From positions 19,714,706 to 19,778,705 of the forward strand of contig NC_053417.1 of NCBI RefSeq assembly GCF_016859285.1: a DNA stretch of 64,000 nt, given 5' to 3'. The notes under the pieces were generated by a model. It did not search any database. It was not told the DNA's origin and saw only the letters and a program-made list of their open reading frames with translations. This document shows, piece after piece, positions 28,211 to 39,711 of this stretch. Position 1 is the first letter of the stretch. Every line of letters starts with the position of its first letter. A program made the translations under genes and the position numbers. The DNA is from Xiphias gladius. Its lineage: Eukaryota > Chordata > Actinopteri > Istiophoriformes > Xiphiidae.

Positions 28211-31200
28211 TTACAGTGATGACGTGACCCTCAGCCCTTGCATCTTCTTTGCTTGCGTCTGAGGCAGCAGTGTTTGTAGTCTGTGGGCTAGCTGTCGTGC
28301 CAGCCATATTGACTGCACTTTAAACAGGAGTCTGGCCCAGCAGTGCCACCTAAATATACCAGTTTGTGTCCCTCTTTTCATCCCTCCCAGCTGCTGTATT
28401 AAACCCCTGAAATCCTGCGGTAAGCAGTACCGAGGCACACCTCTGAGGGCTTTTGGGATGTCCCTGCTGTGACCAAGGCCCTTAAAATAAACAATGGCAA
28501 CCCCTTGACCTTTGCACTGCTGCAGCCTCCCCTGCAGGCAGCCCAGAGCAGCTGCAAACACTGGTGCTATCACTGAAGAGGATTCCATCTGTGGGTACCA
28601 GTCTTTATCATCACATAATTTAACACATTCTTTTCCTCCTGCAGCTTTCTCTTTTTTGCATTTTGCCAGTCTTCTTCCATTTAGTTTATAATCCTCTTCC
28701 CCATCTACTCTTATTTTCTCATATCTCACATCTGCTTTGCCGTCATCTTTCTTCTTTCTCTCATTCTTATCCACGTTTGTCCTTTCCTCCTTCCATTTCT
28801 GATAGGTCGTCTTGGCCTCAGGACTCCAGATAATTAGCACTTTTCCTTGTGCCTTACACACGGATTCCCACTGCCCGTACAGCCAGGGAAGCGGACCCAG
28901 ATCTGCCACTCCCTTCCTGGCCTCGGTCTGCCTTTGTGAGCTCTGGGCCCACAGAGCCATGTGCACTGTGGCACTTAGCTCCCCCTGAAGTATTGAGGCT
29001 AATGCACACGCAGCAGAGACATGGGCTGACTGCTCTGATGAGCACACCAGCAACACTGGCTTCTGGACATACAGCCGGCCTAGAGATATGGGAAAAGACA
29101 GAGGAGGATGTATCATTAGTTTGCTGAATTTCAATTAACACCAATCCCACAAATCAACTGTGGGCAATACGATACTCAAATTGAAATGTCAATGTTTCAA
29201 ATCACAAGATGGAGACATGCATGACACAAACAATGATTATTCAAATTAAAGGAGCCAGTGCTTTCACTTTGTATTTAACGAGGCAACTGAACTAACCTGC
29301 CGCTCCTGTTGTAGTACGACAGCGGATGAAAATTCCCAGTAATGCAATAAGAACAACAAGTATCAAAGCTGCCACTGCATATATGCCATATCTGTTGTGT
29401 GTGTCTGTGGAAGAGCAGAAAAGGCAGAGGGGTGTATTTACTTTGTAGAAGTTGTGTGTACACGCATGCATTCGTGTATGCATGAAGTGAGACACAAACA
29501 TGCACGTGTTGGTACATTTTGGCTTGTCTGTGTGTTTATCTTGAGCAGACTTACAGTCTAGGCACAGAATTCGTCTTCCATGACGAGCAGGATCTGACTG
29601 CCACACCTGCAGAAAAACAGACTGAAAGAGTGAGGAGAGAGAAAAAGTAATACACCATGTCAAGAAACACCTTTCTCAGTCTTTTACAAAGTTGTAGCAT
29701 GTACTTTACCTGCACACAGGGTTTCAAAGGGAGAAAGTTATGAGGCACATTTATCCTTGTCTCCTTGGTTTTCCCCTCCTGTAAAATGCATAAGACGAGT
29801 CATGTATTTCCTCACATTAACATTAAATAACCATTTTTTCTCTCTCTTTAGTTCTGTCCCTCTCTCTCACAAACGGACACGCATGCTTACCATTCTTAGT
29901 GTGTGGACCGGCCCTATGGGTGAACATCCCATCTCGTTAACAACACAAAGTTGAGCTGAGAACATTGCTGGGACAACAGAGGTGAGATATACAAAGACAC
30001 TCTGCATGCCCGGTCCAGTATACACCTCCCACGAGGATATATCTGTAAAGGACAAGGAGAGAGAGGGAATCAAGAGACGGAAACAAGACAGATAAACGGA
30101 GACGTATCGCAGCTTTTATTCCTGTTTGACTCACCAGCCAGGAAGGGGCAAGAGACCATATGTTGGCCTTGAAGAGAAAACTGCAAAAATGAAACACAAA
30201 TATGTGAATGTGTAACAAAAAGGTAAACAACTGGACATGTTTCAATGCAAGCATGTCTAGCTGATTCTCACCCGCACACACATCTTAGGGTGTTTGTCCA
30301 CTGTAGATGTGTTATATATCTGTTGGGGAGACACAATGAGTGTTTGAGAAAGCTTTATTTTTTTTTCTATTAGGAAACCATCACCAACACCACCAACAGT
30401 CCTGCCAAACTTGCCAGGTTTGGTCCATCCTCCTTCTCTTCCAGTGTGGAGTTGAGCACAGGTGTGCAGAGGTGTTCATCTTGCTTCCAGCAGAGGGAGG
30501 CGGAGATCTTCAGGTTGCTGGCAGGACACACTGAGCTCCACTTCAAACTGTCCTCATACGGCTTGACGTCAGAGGAGCGCCAAACTTCGCCGACGTCTGT
30601 TGAGGCAATGTGGACGCAAATATTTAAGACACTATGACAACAACATGCCTGACTATCCAGGGATGCAGTTGTGGGTAAACCTACTAGATTTTAATGTGCC
30701 TAACATTAATAATAGTATACTGTATCATAGTATAAACAGTATCAAACTGCTGCATGAAATTACACAAACTTTTGCTTTTAAAGAGTCAGTTCCGAGTCAG
30801 TCTGTGAAACTTTACCTGCCATCCCAGTACAATCAAGGGGAATGGAATTAAAGAGACAGTGTGACAAACTTGGGAAATACTTCCTAAATTCGCTTCACTT
30901 TATTGCCGAGAGTTAGATGTGAAGATCGATGCCACTCCACTACCTGCTCATTAATGAGAAGCTACAGCCAGATGACCGTTAGTTTAGTTTAGCATAAAGA
31001 CTGGAAATAGCTAGCCTGCTTCCGTTTTAAGGTAACAGAATCCGTTTACCAGCACTTCTAAATCTCACTAATTAACACATTAATCTGTACGAAAACCAAA
31101 GTGTAAGAACAATAACTTTAACAAGTTTACGGGGGGATTCAAACCAGACTAGCTGTTTCCCCCTGCTTCCAGTCGTTATGCTAAGCTAAGATAAGCTAAC

Positions 31201-32251
31201 TGGCTGTAGCTTTATATTTACAGGACACATATGGGATGTGGTATTGATTTTCTCATCTAACTCTTGGCAGGAATGAGCGTTTTCCCAAAATGCTGAACTA
31301 TTCTTATAATTTTCGCTGCTTAAAGTGCTGAAAGATTCCATTTGAAAAACTCAATGACTGTGGGCTCCTCCTTTGTGTTTTTGAAAAAGTAGCAATGGGA
31401 AAAGAGGCTATAGTTGTGTGCTAGTTTATAGTAGACAACATATAAGATAAAATTGTGCACTTTCGTAGGAGCTTCTAATGTACAATAAGCTACGTGACCA
31501 GTAGTGTGGCTACTGTGATAGGGCTTTTGTTTTCTGGTGATGTGAAAGACTAAGAGCTCACCCAACAGATAAAGAGAACCACCGTTGTTTTGTATATCTG
31601 AATCATAACACAGTATCTTAGTTGTCAATTAAAAAATAGTGGTAAAATAACAAAAAAAATCTCTTTAAAATTATATGTCCCTACATGGTGTATTTGTTTT
31701 CAGTTTGAGTCTGACATGGATCACCTGTTAAATCTCACCTAGGAGCCTTTCTTTTTGAAAAGGACACATTATATGTCGCCGGGAATCTATGTGGGTATAA
31801 TATACCTGTGAATGCAGACAAGACATGTACAGGAATGACAACAGACTGATTCAAAAAAATAATAATATTTCCTGTATCAAAAGATTATATGGAGCTCAAC
31901 GTACCTGTACACACACACAGGGCAGCAGGTAAGGGAGGTTAAGAACAGCTGACCGAGACTGTGACGGATCAATCTGAAAAGAACATACCAATACGTTGCA
32001 GGAAAAAAAAAAAAACAACTTGGCATATTGTCTTCATTGTGTACAAACAAAAGTGAGTTAATGCAGATAAATGTGCCACTTATACTTACAGTAATTAGGG
32101 GGGAAAGTGACCCGCCAATGCAGTCCACTTCGGTTTTTTGGTAACACCATCTGGTATGCACTTTATCTCCTGGCTCCACATTAACAGTGATGGATTTAGA
32201 CGACCGATTCACAGACAGATCAAACTTTGGTACGGGAGTTTCTAAGTCATA

Positions 32252-32308
<57 letters not shown>

Positions 32309-35300
32309 GGCTATATGATATGAGCGTCACTGTTGATAGGTCAATACAAACAGACGGGTGAATTGAAAGTAAAACCTGGATAAGTGAGCTGATAAACATG
32401 ACAAATGCAGATGCCAGACATTAGTGTTCCAGGAATATAAGAACCATGTTGATGGACATCATGAGCCTTGCTAGTGTCAAAACATTTATTGATAGAACCA
32501 CATGGAAAAGTTAATATTAATCTCCTATTATTATTCCTACCCTATTACCCTATTTTTATTTGAGGGATAATCATGCCCTAGGTTTGGAACTACAGTTTTC
32601 ATATTTTGAGGGCTCGGGCGGACGTAAACAGGAAGCTAGCTGGGTTCAGTGAAAACTCTGAGTTTGTTAACCCTGAGATATTTTCTTCAAAAACGCCCGA
32701 GTTTCCCTCTTCCTCCTCCCCTCCTGCCGAGGCTAAAGCAGCTGTCTGACTGCGCTTCATTTCCTCTGTCATATAGTTGATATCAAGGTGCATATCGGAG
32801 CGCATTAATTTGCAGGAGTTTGTGAATCTAAACACTGTCTGTCTGGCACTCCGACTCTGACAACTGGCAGGTTGTCAATCAGTTCCCCCTGCACTGAAAC
32901 ATTGACCATACATTAATCACTGCAAAAAAAAAAAAAAGAAAAAAAAAAAAACAACTTGGCATATTGTCTTCATTGTGTACAAACAAAAGTGAGTTAATGC
33001 AGATAAATGTGCCACTTATACTTACAGTAATTAGGGGGGAAAGTGACCCGCCAATGCAGTCCACTTCGGTTTTTTGGTAACACCATCTGGTATGCACTTT
33101 ATCTCCAGGCTCCACATTAACAGTGATGGATTTAGACGACCGATTCACAGACAGATCAAACTTTGGAACGGGAGTTTCTAAGTCATACACACATACACAC
33201 ACACACACACAAAAATGGCTATATGATATGAGCGTCACTGTTGATAGGTCAATACAAACAGACGGGTGAATTGAAAGTAAAACCTGGATAAGTGAGCTGA
33301 TAAACATGACAAATGCAGATGCCAGACATTAGTGTTCCAGGAATATAAGAACCATGTTGATGGACATCATGAGCCTTGCTAGTTTCAAAAAATTTATTGA
33401 TAGAACCACATGGAAAAGTTAATATTAATCTGCTATTATTATTCCTACCCTATTACCCTATTTTTATTTGAGGGATAATCGTGCCCTAGGTTTGGAACTA
33501 CAGTTTTCATATTTTGAGGGGTCGGGCGGACGTAAACAGGAAGCTAGCTGGGTTCAGTGAAAACTCTGAGTTTGTTAACCCTGAGATGTTTTCTTCAAAA
33601 GCGCCCGAGTTTCCCTCTTCCTCCTCCCCTCCTGCCGAGGCTAAAGCAGCTGTCTGACTGCGCTTCATTTCCTCTGTCATATAGTTGATATCAAGGTGCA
33701 TATCGGAGCGCATTAATTTGCAGGAGTTTGTGAATCTAAACACTGTCTGTCTGGCACTCCGACTCTGACAACTGGCAGGTTGTCAATCAGTTCCCCCTGC
33801 ACTGAAACATTGACCATACATTAATCACTGCAAAAAAAAAAAAAGAAAAAAAGAAAAAAAAACATTGAAAAACTGTGTGAAGCTTTAGACCTTCTCCTGG
33901 TGTGACTGGCTGCACTGAAGAGACATGCCCATCAGAGTTATCATATCATATTGGAGATTATGTGATATTTCTGAGTGAAGATGATCGCAGTGTGGCTGAA
34001 AAGACTTTTCTTAAAACTGGACTAAATGTAGTTTAAATGTGAGTTTTTGAATGTAGGCTGCATACAGCCTGAACTTGTTGAAAATCTACACTCAGTTTGA
34101 ACCCAGGTGCTTTTTCAACTGCATATCACCAAACTCATTAGGCTACCGCTGGGTCAGACTATGAGGTTACCACCATAGGTCTATAAACTTATATCTTATA
34201 TTTTATGTTTGACCAATATTTTCTTTTTCTGCTGCCAGCACACACTTTGTCTCCATCAGGTTACAGCTGAATAAATACATTCAAGAATGTAATCTAACAA
34301 ACAGTAGGATTTCAGCACTCTAGCATCCATTAAGGAAACAACAGTCTAGTGGACTACGCTGAATAAACTGTAATAGTGTTAACTTACTGACTCATTTTTC
34401 CAACTCAGGGTCCATCGTCACACGTCAATCTTTCCAGCTCCACTGGATTAAAATAGCAGCTCTGCTCTTTAATTAACCTTTGCCATGGTGAATCACAGTA
34501 TCTGCTGATGATGGCTTTTTTTCCCATTTACCAGGAACGCACTTAACTCAAGAGTGAACATCCTCTCAGGGTTCGTCACCTCAGATTTCAGGGTTAGGCT
34601 CAGAGTTTGTTGAACCTGCTTTCTGAAACAGGCCCCTGTTGGCTACAAGTCAAACACCATCTTTTTGAATTATATTTGTTGACATTTTGGCAAGTTGTGG
34701 CCATTAAAAATATGCTAAATTAGCTATTAGCAGTTCTTTTTTGCTGTAAACCCATGGATGTACAGACAACTATCAATGATTTACTTTGATACTGAAGAAA
34801 ATGTAAAAACATGGACAAGTTCAAGTTCTGGGGTTATGAGGAGCATCTTTATTCTGTGATTTCTACGCGGATTCGCAATGGACGGCGGAGATGATGATAT
34901 TCTGGGAAAGTCGCACCGAATCTAAAAATATTACATCATGCCTGTGGTGAAAATTAGAATGATACGACTCCCAGAAGGGGCACGCACTCTCATGCAAAAT
35001 GCAGACGCGTCTCTCCTGCCACACAGCTAGAAAAACCTGTGCCTCAGACAGAAAGCGTGAAATTAATACAAAGTTATACTGACTGATCACCTTTATCCTG
35101 TGATAAAACATTTCTATCCTGATGCGAGGTGTTTATTTCTGGGTGGAACTGCTGTCAGTCACAGGAACCGATGGGCTACTAAATGTTTTTGGATGAGCTT
35201 GAATTATATGAATCTTAGGCTACAGCATTAGCGGTCACAAGATCTCAACCTGAAAAGACACATCTGGGAGATTTTGGACAGATGTGTCAGACAGCACTCT

Positions 35301-36603
35301 CCACAGCCATTTTCAAAATACCAAATGAGGGAATATCTTTTGGAAGAATTGTGTTTCATCCCTGCAGTAGACACAGCCTTTGTCTTATACAGGCTGCTCC
35401 ATGAAGCCAGAATAAGGGAGACTGCTAAGTACCTTACCTGGCACTGTGCAATTGACAATGCAGCTTGTTGATGTCGTGCTGTAGGACACAGAAAAAATAC
35501 TATTCGCTTCAGCCTCGACACAATCACATACACGCTCCCACTGTAAAAAAAAAAAAAAAAAAAGAATGGAAAAGAAAAGAATAAAATACACCACCATCAT
35601 CATCAGTATCTTCATAAAACCATCTTCAGTAGATGCTAGAACAGGAAAATGATTCTTACCAAGGCAAGACTGGTATTGCTACGTGGCAACTCCTGGTCAA
35701 ACCTGGTTCTTTTTCCACCTGGATTTTTTACCTTCTTACACTAAGTAAGAGAAAACGGAGAAAGAGAGATGATACCGTTGTATTCCGCCTAGTTAAAAAC
35801 ATGAACTAGGTGACATTTTGACATTTTGTACATATACAGAGTTTTGGGGTAGGTGCAAAGAGAACGAGTCCAACCTTTTTGTTTTTCCTTTTTCTCATGG
35901 AACCCCTAATTATCTCTTTGAACGGCGAGAGAATTTCAATCTTTGAGGCCTTACTGTGGTCTGGAGGAACAACAATTCAACAATTAAATCGGACTCATAA
36001 GAATGGGTGGTGAAACGCGTTCATGAGACAACAAAATGGACTTTGGAGCTGTGGTTAGTCTCTGTACCATCAACCTTCATCCAAACATGGAGAGTGACAC
36101 AGTAGGAGTACATCCCCCAAGGCTCCAGGGACAGGACTGCGGCCAGTTTCACAGGGCAGTGCCCCTCCGTATAATCTGTACGGACAGAGAGGAGTATTAG
36201 TACAGCAGCTGAGGCATGTGGCCTCCACGTCTAATCACACTGCAAATGCAAAAACTTACCATTTTGATTTCCCATCTACAGCAAATACAAGAGAAGGGCG
36301 ACATAAGTTTAGGGAAATATCAAACATTCACAAAGCAGCATATGTATTTGCCTATTTACCCACCATGCATTGATCACTACATTTTTCATTAAGGAGAAGC
36401 AAAAGCCTGCTGCCGTTTTTTGGGCATCGTTTGTATAATCTAATTTAAATATTTACAGTGATTTCGCCCCGGTTCATACTACTGTGCAGCCGTCTTACAC
36501 TCACCTGGCATGTTGCGGTACATGGCAGCAGCGGCGGAAACACCACGGCAGAAACAAATGCCAGCGCGGTTCCAAGACGCACGTTAAACACCTGTAGGGA
36601 CAT
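28211..36603 (-). CDS. il17re: Interleukin-17 receptor E
   Basis: IL17RE pairs with IL17RA to sense IL-17C in epithelia and signals through a SEFIR domain. Exons: 36603-36505, 36275-36260, 36175-36068, 35960-35875, 35740-35660, 35540-35438, then one of two copies (33177-33026 or 32241-32090), 31973-31905, 31805-31739, 30596-30415, 30319-30272, 30180-30135, 30042-29891, 29778-29710, 29606-29555, 29404-29297, 29079-28211. With one copy used, the frame holds throughout: 768 residues (human 667). Signal peptide about 1-32. The ectodomain has the family marks LPYLLPCVCV and RRHIMCPFQ. The membrane segment is AVAALILVVLIALLGIFI. The SEFIR domain shows LGPLPWLYGQW and DIPKALRGVPRYCLPQDF, which mark IL17RE rather than other IL-17 receptors. 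It carries a charged insert of about 68 residues (28589-28792). Intron after 30415 appears to use a GC donor. Confidence 0.92.
30868..31305. mobile_element. Fold-back MITE in il17re intron (complete copy)
   Basis: The left end (TTGGGAAATACTTCC, then GCCGAGAGTTAGATG) is mirrored by the right end, whose reverse complement reads TTTGGGAAAACGCTC then GCCAAGAGTTAGATG. Inverted arms extend 60-70 bases. The body has the GCTAAGCTAAG and ACTAATTAACAC patterns that I recall from a very common percomorph repeat family. Non-coding; likely a non-autonomous DNA transposon. A second, truncated copy lies at 43010-43420. Confidence 0.7.
32251..32303 (+). repeat. (CA)n microsatellite, long allele, il17re exon copy 2
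   Basis: About 22 uninterrupted AC units (32259-32302) plus imperfect units. In the il17re transcript it is a UG repeat starting about 18 bases upstream of the 3' splice site of the 32090-32241 exon copy. Confidence 0.95.
33186..33211 (+). repeat. (CA)n microsatellite, short allele, il17re exon copy 1
   Basis: About 8 uninterrupted AC units, in the same position before the 33026-33177 exon copy as the longer run before the other copy. Confidence 0.95.
34670..34930 (+). repeat. Fragment of the repeat family seen at 4343-5095
   Basis: The stretch resembles 4400-4650, with shared landmarks such as GCTATTA-CAGTTC, GGATTACTTTGAT / GATTTACTTTGAT and ACTGAAGAAAA / GCTGAAGAAAA in the same order. 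The hAT-like ends seen at the other copy are not found here, so this is an internal fragment. It lies in the intron before the duplicated il17re exon. Confidence 0.5.
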
Positions 36604-37124
36604 TTTCTGCCCGCACGAAGCCACCGGGTTTTTTCTTTTTTCCGCTCGTCCGTGTTGCGCGGGCGCCGGGCCAACATACACCTGGCGCGGGGGGGGGGGG
36701 GGCCCGACAGTCGCTCCTCTCCTGAAAACTGTCCGTGGGGTTTGATCAGCCACCCGAAGCAGCCTGGCTGTGTTTCAGGTCTCACGTCGTGCAAAATGCA
36801 AATTCTCGAAAACGTGAAGGCGTTTTGGGTTTTTGTTGTTGTTGTTGTTGCCCCCCCCCCCCAGCTCCGCCTCGCTTCATAGTCTCCGGCAGCAGGGGAG
36901 GGGAAGGGGGGGGTCGGCAGCTCCGAGCCAAACCATCACCAGACCCCTTTTGTGCAGACGCTCCGTCGAACAGAAAGTGATACCCCGGAGGAGCGTGTGA
37001 GCCCAGCGGGCTCCGAGCCAGCGTCTGCCGGTACATATGTTTGTTTTTCAGGTTTTTTTTTTCTTTTCGGGATAACAAGCTCCTCGTCCACCGTTCGTAC
37101 CAAACAGTCTGTCGTCACTGTCTG

Positions 37125-37130
<6 letters not shown>

Positions 37131-37174
<44 letters not shown>
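37131..37174 (+). repeat. (CA)n microsatellite
   Basis: Twenty-two uninterrupted CA units upstream of il17re. Confidence 0.95.
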
Positions 37175-37176
<2 letters not shown>

Positions 37177-37241
37177 CTGGGGAAAATGACATAGACGCGT
37201 AATCATTTCCTGGAGACTTTACAGTAGCACTAACTATAACT

Positions 37242-37681
37242 GTCTGTAAAAAGTATTCACTCCTCTTTTAAGGTTTCATGTTTTATTGTTTTGCATCACT
37301 GAATCAGAGTAGGTTTCATGGGCCTTTTTTTTTTTTTTTTTTTTATTTGACACTGAGCAAGAGAGAAAGACCCTTTGATGTCAAAACGAAAAACAAATCT
37401 CTATCCTCATGTAACCTGACAGAGCTGGATCAGACTCGAGGCTGTAACTGCTGCTACAAGGTGCATCTACTAAGTACCGACTTGCAGGAAGCCAACAAGT
37501 ATTTAGCATTTTATATGTGTAATTAATTTAGTTAAATTTGTAGAGATCTGTTTTCATTTTGACATCAAAGGGGTCTTTTTCTGTTGACCAGTGTCAAAAA
37601 AAGTCACATTAAATCTACTTTGATTTCCTGTTGTAAAAGAATAAAACATGAAAACTTCAAAGTGGAGAGAACAGTACTGGT
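37242..37681. mobile_element. Fold-back MITE with about 165-bp inverted arms
   Basis: The left arm (about 37245-37410) and right arm (about 37512-37680) are reverse complements over most of their length. Paired landmarks are TTTCATGTTTTATTGTTTT / TTTCATGTTTTATTCTTTT, GACACTGAGCAAGAGAGAAA / GACACTGGTCAACAGAAAAA, and CCTTTGATGTCAAAACGAAA / CCTTTGATGTCAAAATGAAA. The central 100 bases are non-coding. The long arms suggest a Tc1/mariner-type non-autonomous element, which could fold into one long hairpin if transcribed. Confidence 0.75.
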
Positions 37682-38189
37682 ACTTTTTTGTTGACAGGTT
37701 GTCCAGCTTGGACACCACTGCGAATGTGAGGAACGTACTTTCTAGCCACGCATGGTTCTAGAGATAGCAATGTCGGCCAGTTAGTCCACCACGTCGATGG
37801 TAGACTGGAAGATCTCAACTACTACAGAGTTTGATTGCCACGAAATTTTGGAAAGACATTCGTGGTTACCAGCCAAGGAATTCGAATGACTCTGATGCTG
37901 CCATCAGGTCCAGACTTTCACTTGTCCAGCACTTTGGTTTCTGACCAAACACCTGCAAAAGTGCAAAAGTTACATTCCGACTGGCTTCGGACGCACTTGG
38001 TGTTTTGTGCCGATTTGCAAATGTTGATGTTAGCATTTAGCTCATAGCACCACAGTGCCTAAGCCTCACATAGCATGGCTGTAGACTCAAATATCTCGTT
38101 ACTCCATTACATTCCTCTGACAGGTTTCAGTTACTGTTTCATTGCAGATAAAGATACATGTAAATGTAAAAAAAATCACTTTGCACACC

Positions 38190-38415
38190 AGGATCTGCAC
38201 ACTGCTTAATCGTGGACAAGCTTTTGGCCATAGACCCTCTTCAGGAAAGGCACTGAAGAATGGCAATTCAGTATATGCTGGACATCGAATTGTCCTTTCA
38301 TTGTGTTTGCCTGAGGAGGGTCTGTGACTAAAAAGCTCGAGCATAGATAGATTGCGAAACCCCGAAGAAGGTCTATGACTGAAGACCGAATGTAATTAGA
38401 CAGATTGTGCAGATC
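38190..38415. repeat. Decayed repeats resembling Penelope-like element ends
   Basis: Three related units are present. One reads on the minus strand (CCTGAAGAGGGTCTATGGCC, ending near 38228) and two on the plus strand (CTGAGGAGGGTCTGTGACTA near 38311; GAAGAAGGTCTATGACTGAA near 38364). Each has a CTGANGA-like box followed by a short GGTC..GACC-type stem, like the hammerhead ribozyme core reported in Penelope-like retroelement ends. The units are decayed and no reverse transcriptase is seen. Confidence 0.4.
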
Positions 38416-39705
38416 CTAGTGTTACAAAGTACATTTTTGTTTTACATGTGCTTGTCCTTCACCACCTAGCAAAGCCTTCAATCCAGGTGAGCAGCGGACA
38501 CCTCAACTCCTCAGGTAAAGATACAGAAAGAAATCCGTGCATAAAAGATTGCATTGCTTTGGATTAGGTAACTTGTGCTTTTAGCCAAATTATCTGGTTT
38601 GCGGGTTATGTCATCCACTAAATACAAACATATAATAACATTAAACACTCACTGAAACCCCTTTGCATTCTTATGTGTGTCTACGGAAACTGGGTACACC
38701 AGATGTGATTGTTAACAACTAGATCGGAAAACTAAACAGGGCATTGGTAGGAAAATCCAGGTGTCCACAACACCTTAACATCACTTCCTATGCTAGCCAC
38801 ATTCTGTCAAAACCACTGATGCTTATCAGTTGTGAGGGAGTGTCCCAGTTATGTGGGGGGATCTTTATCATGTGTGGAAAGCTTGATCGAAAATTCAGTT
38901 TGGGAGATATTTGTCATCACAGGCAAATGAGCTCATACAGTACAGCAAAATTAGGAAAAAAAAAAAGGAAAAAAAACAAAAACAGGCAGCCAGACAGGCA
39001 TAATAATGAGACATGGTATGTGTGTTTTTGTATAGGTTGTCTTAACAGTACAACCGGTGAACAGTGAGTCTGTGCTTAATACATACAGTACCATAAGTTA
39101 TGAAAGGGGGCAAGAAACCTGCAGAGGCAGTGTGAGGAACTTCTGGTAAATCTACATTAGCTGTCACACCCACACAGAGAAGCCAACTATTGACACTTAC
39201 GAGAAGAGGGTGTTTTCGGCATGATAAACATCAGAACTGAGCATAAGCCTTTGAGTAGAGCCAGGTATTATACTATATATCCTCAACATATCAGATGTTT
39301 GGACACATACAGCGTTTATGCTTTTATAGAAGAGGAAGTGAACTTGAGGGTTTAGGCAGAAGGACCCTTGAGCATATACTTGTCTTTGTAGTGTAAAATA
39401 TCCTAAAGAAACATAAAACCTGACTGGTCGTGTTCATTGAGGGCGTAGCTTGTAGCTGAACTTAAGTGTAGTGCTATCACTCTCTTATCAGTATCATACA
39501 GCGGGTTGAGTCTTGAGCAGCACTTCTTAGTCGCAATTTCCATGGAAAGAACTAATGGGCAGATCAGTTTTATGCTGAACACAGCAATATTCCCCACAAG
39601 CAATCACGCAGAAATCCAGGAAGAATTCTGAAGGTCAACAAACAGTCCACTCTCAGACACACAGTGACCACAACATAACCCACAAGTTTAAAAAACTCAA
39701 TTCTT

Positions 39706-39711
39706 TTTATT
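39706..39711 (-). terminator. brpf1 poly(A) signal candidate
   Basis: TTTATT on the plus strand (AATAAA on minus) lies 915 bases after the brpf1 stop, giving a 3' untranslated region of ordinary length. Confidence 0.45.

Larger units (their letters stand above)
32003..33845. repeat. Tandem duplication of about 0.9 kb carrying an il17re exon
   Basis: The block from about 32010 to 32920 recurs from about 32946 to 33850, each flanked by A-rich runs. The copies differ at roughly ten single bases outside the microsatellite plus one large length difference in the CA run, so identity is about 99%. Each copy carries the same 152-nt il17re exon (32090-32241; 33026-33177) with intact splice sites. The two exon differences I see are synonymous. 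Confidence 0.92.

Noticed and set aside
32599-33743. Two near-identical 78-codon minus-strand frames
   Set aside because: They are the same intronic sequence seen twice because of the tandem duplication; they are not bounded by splice sites and are not needed for the il17re frame.
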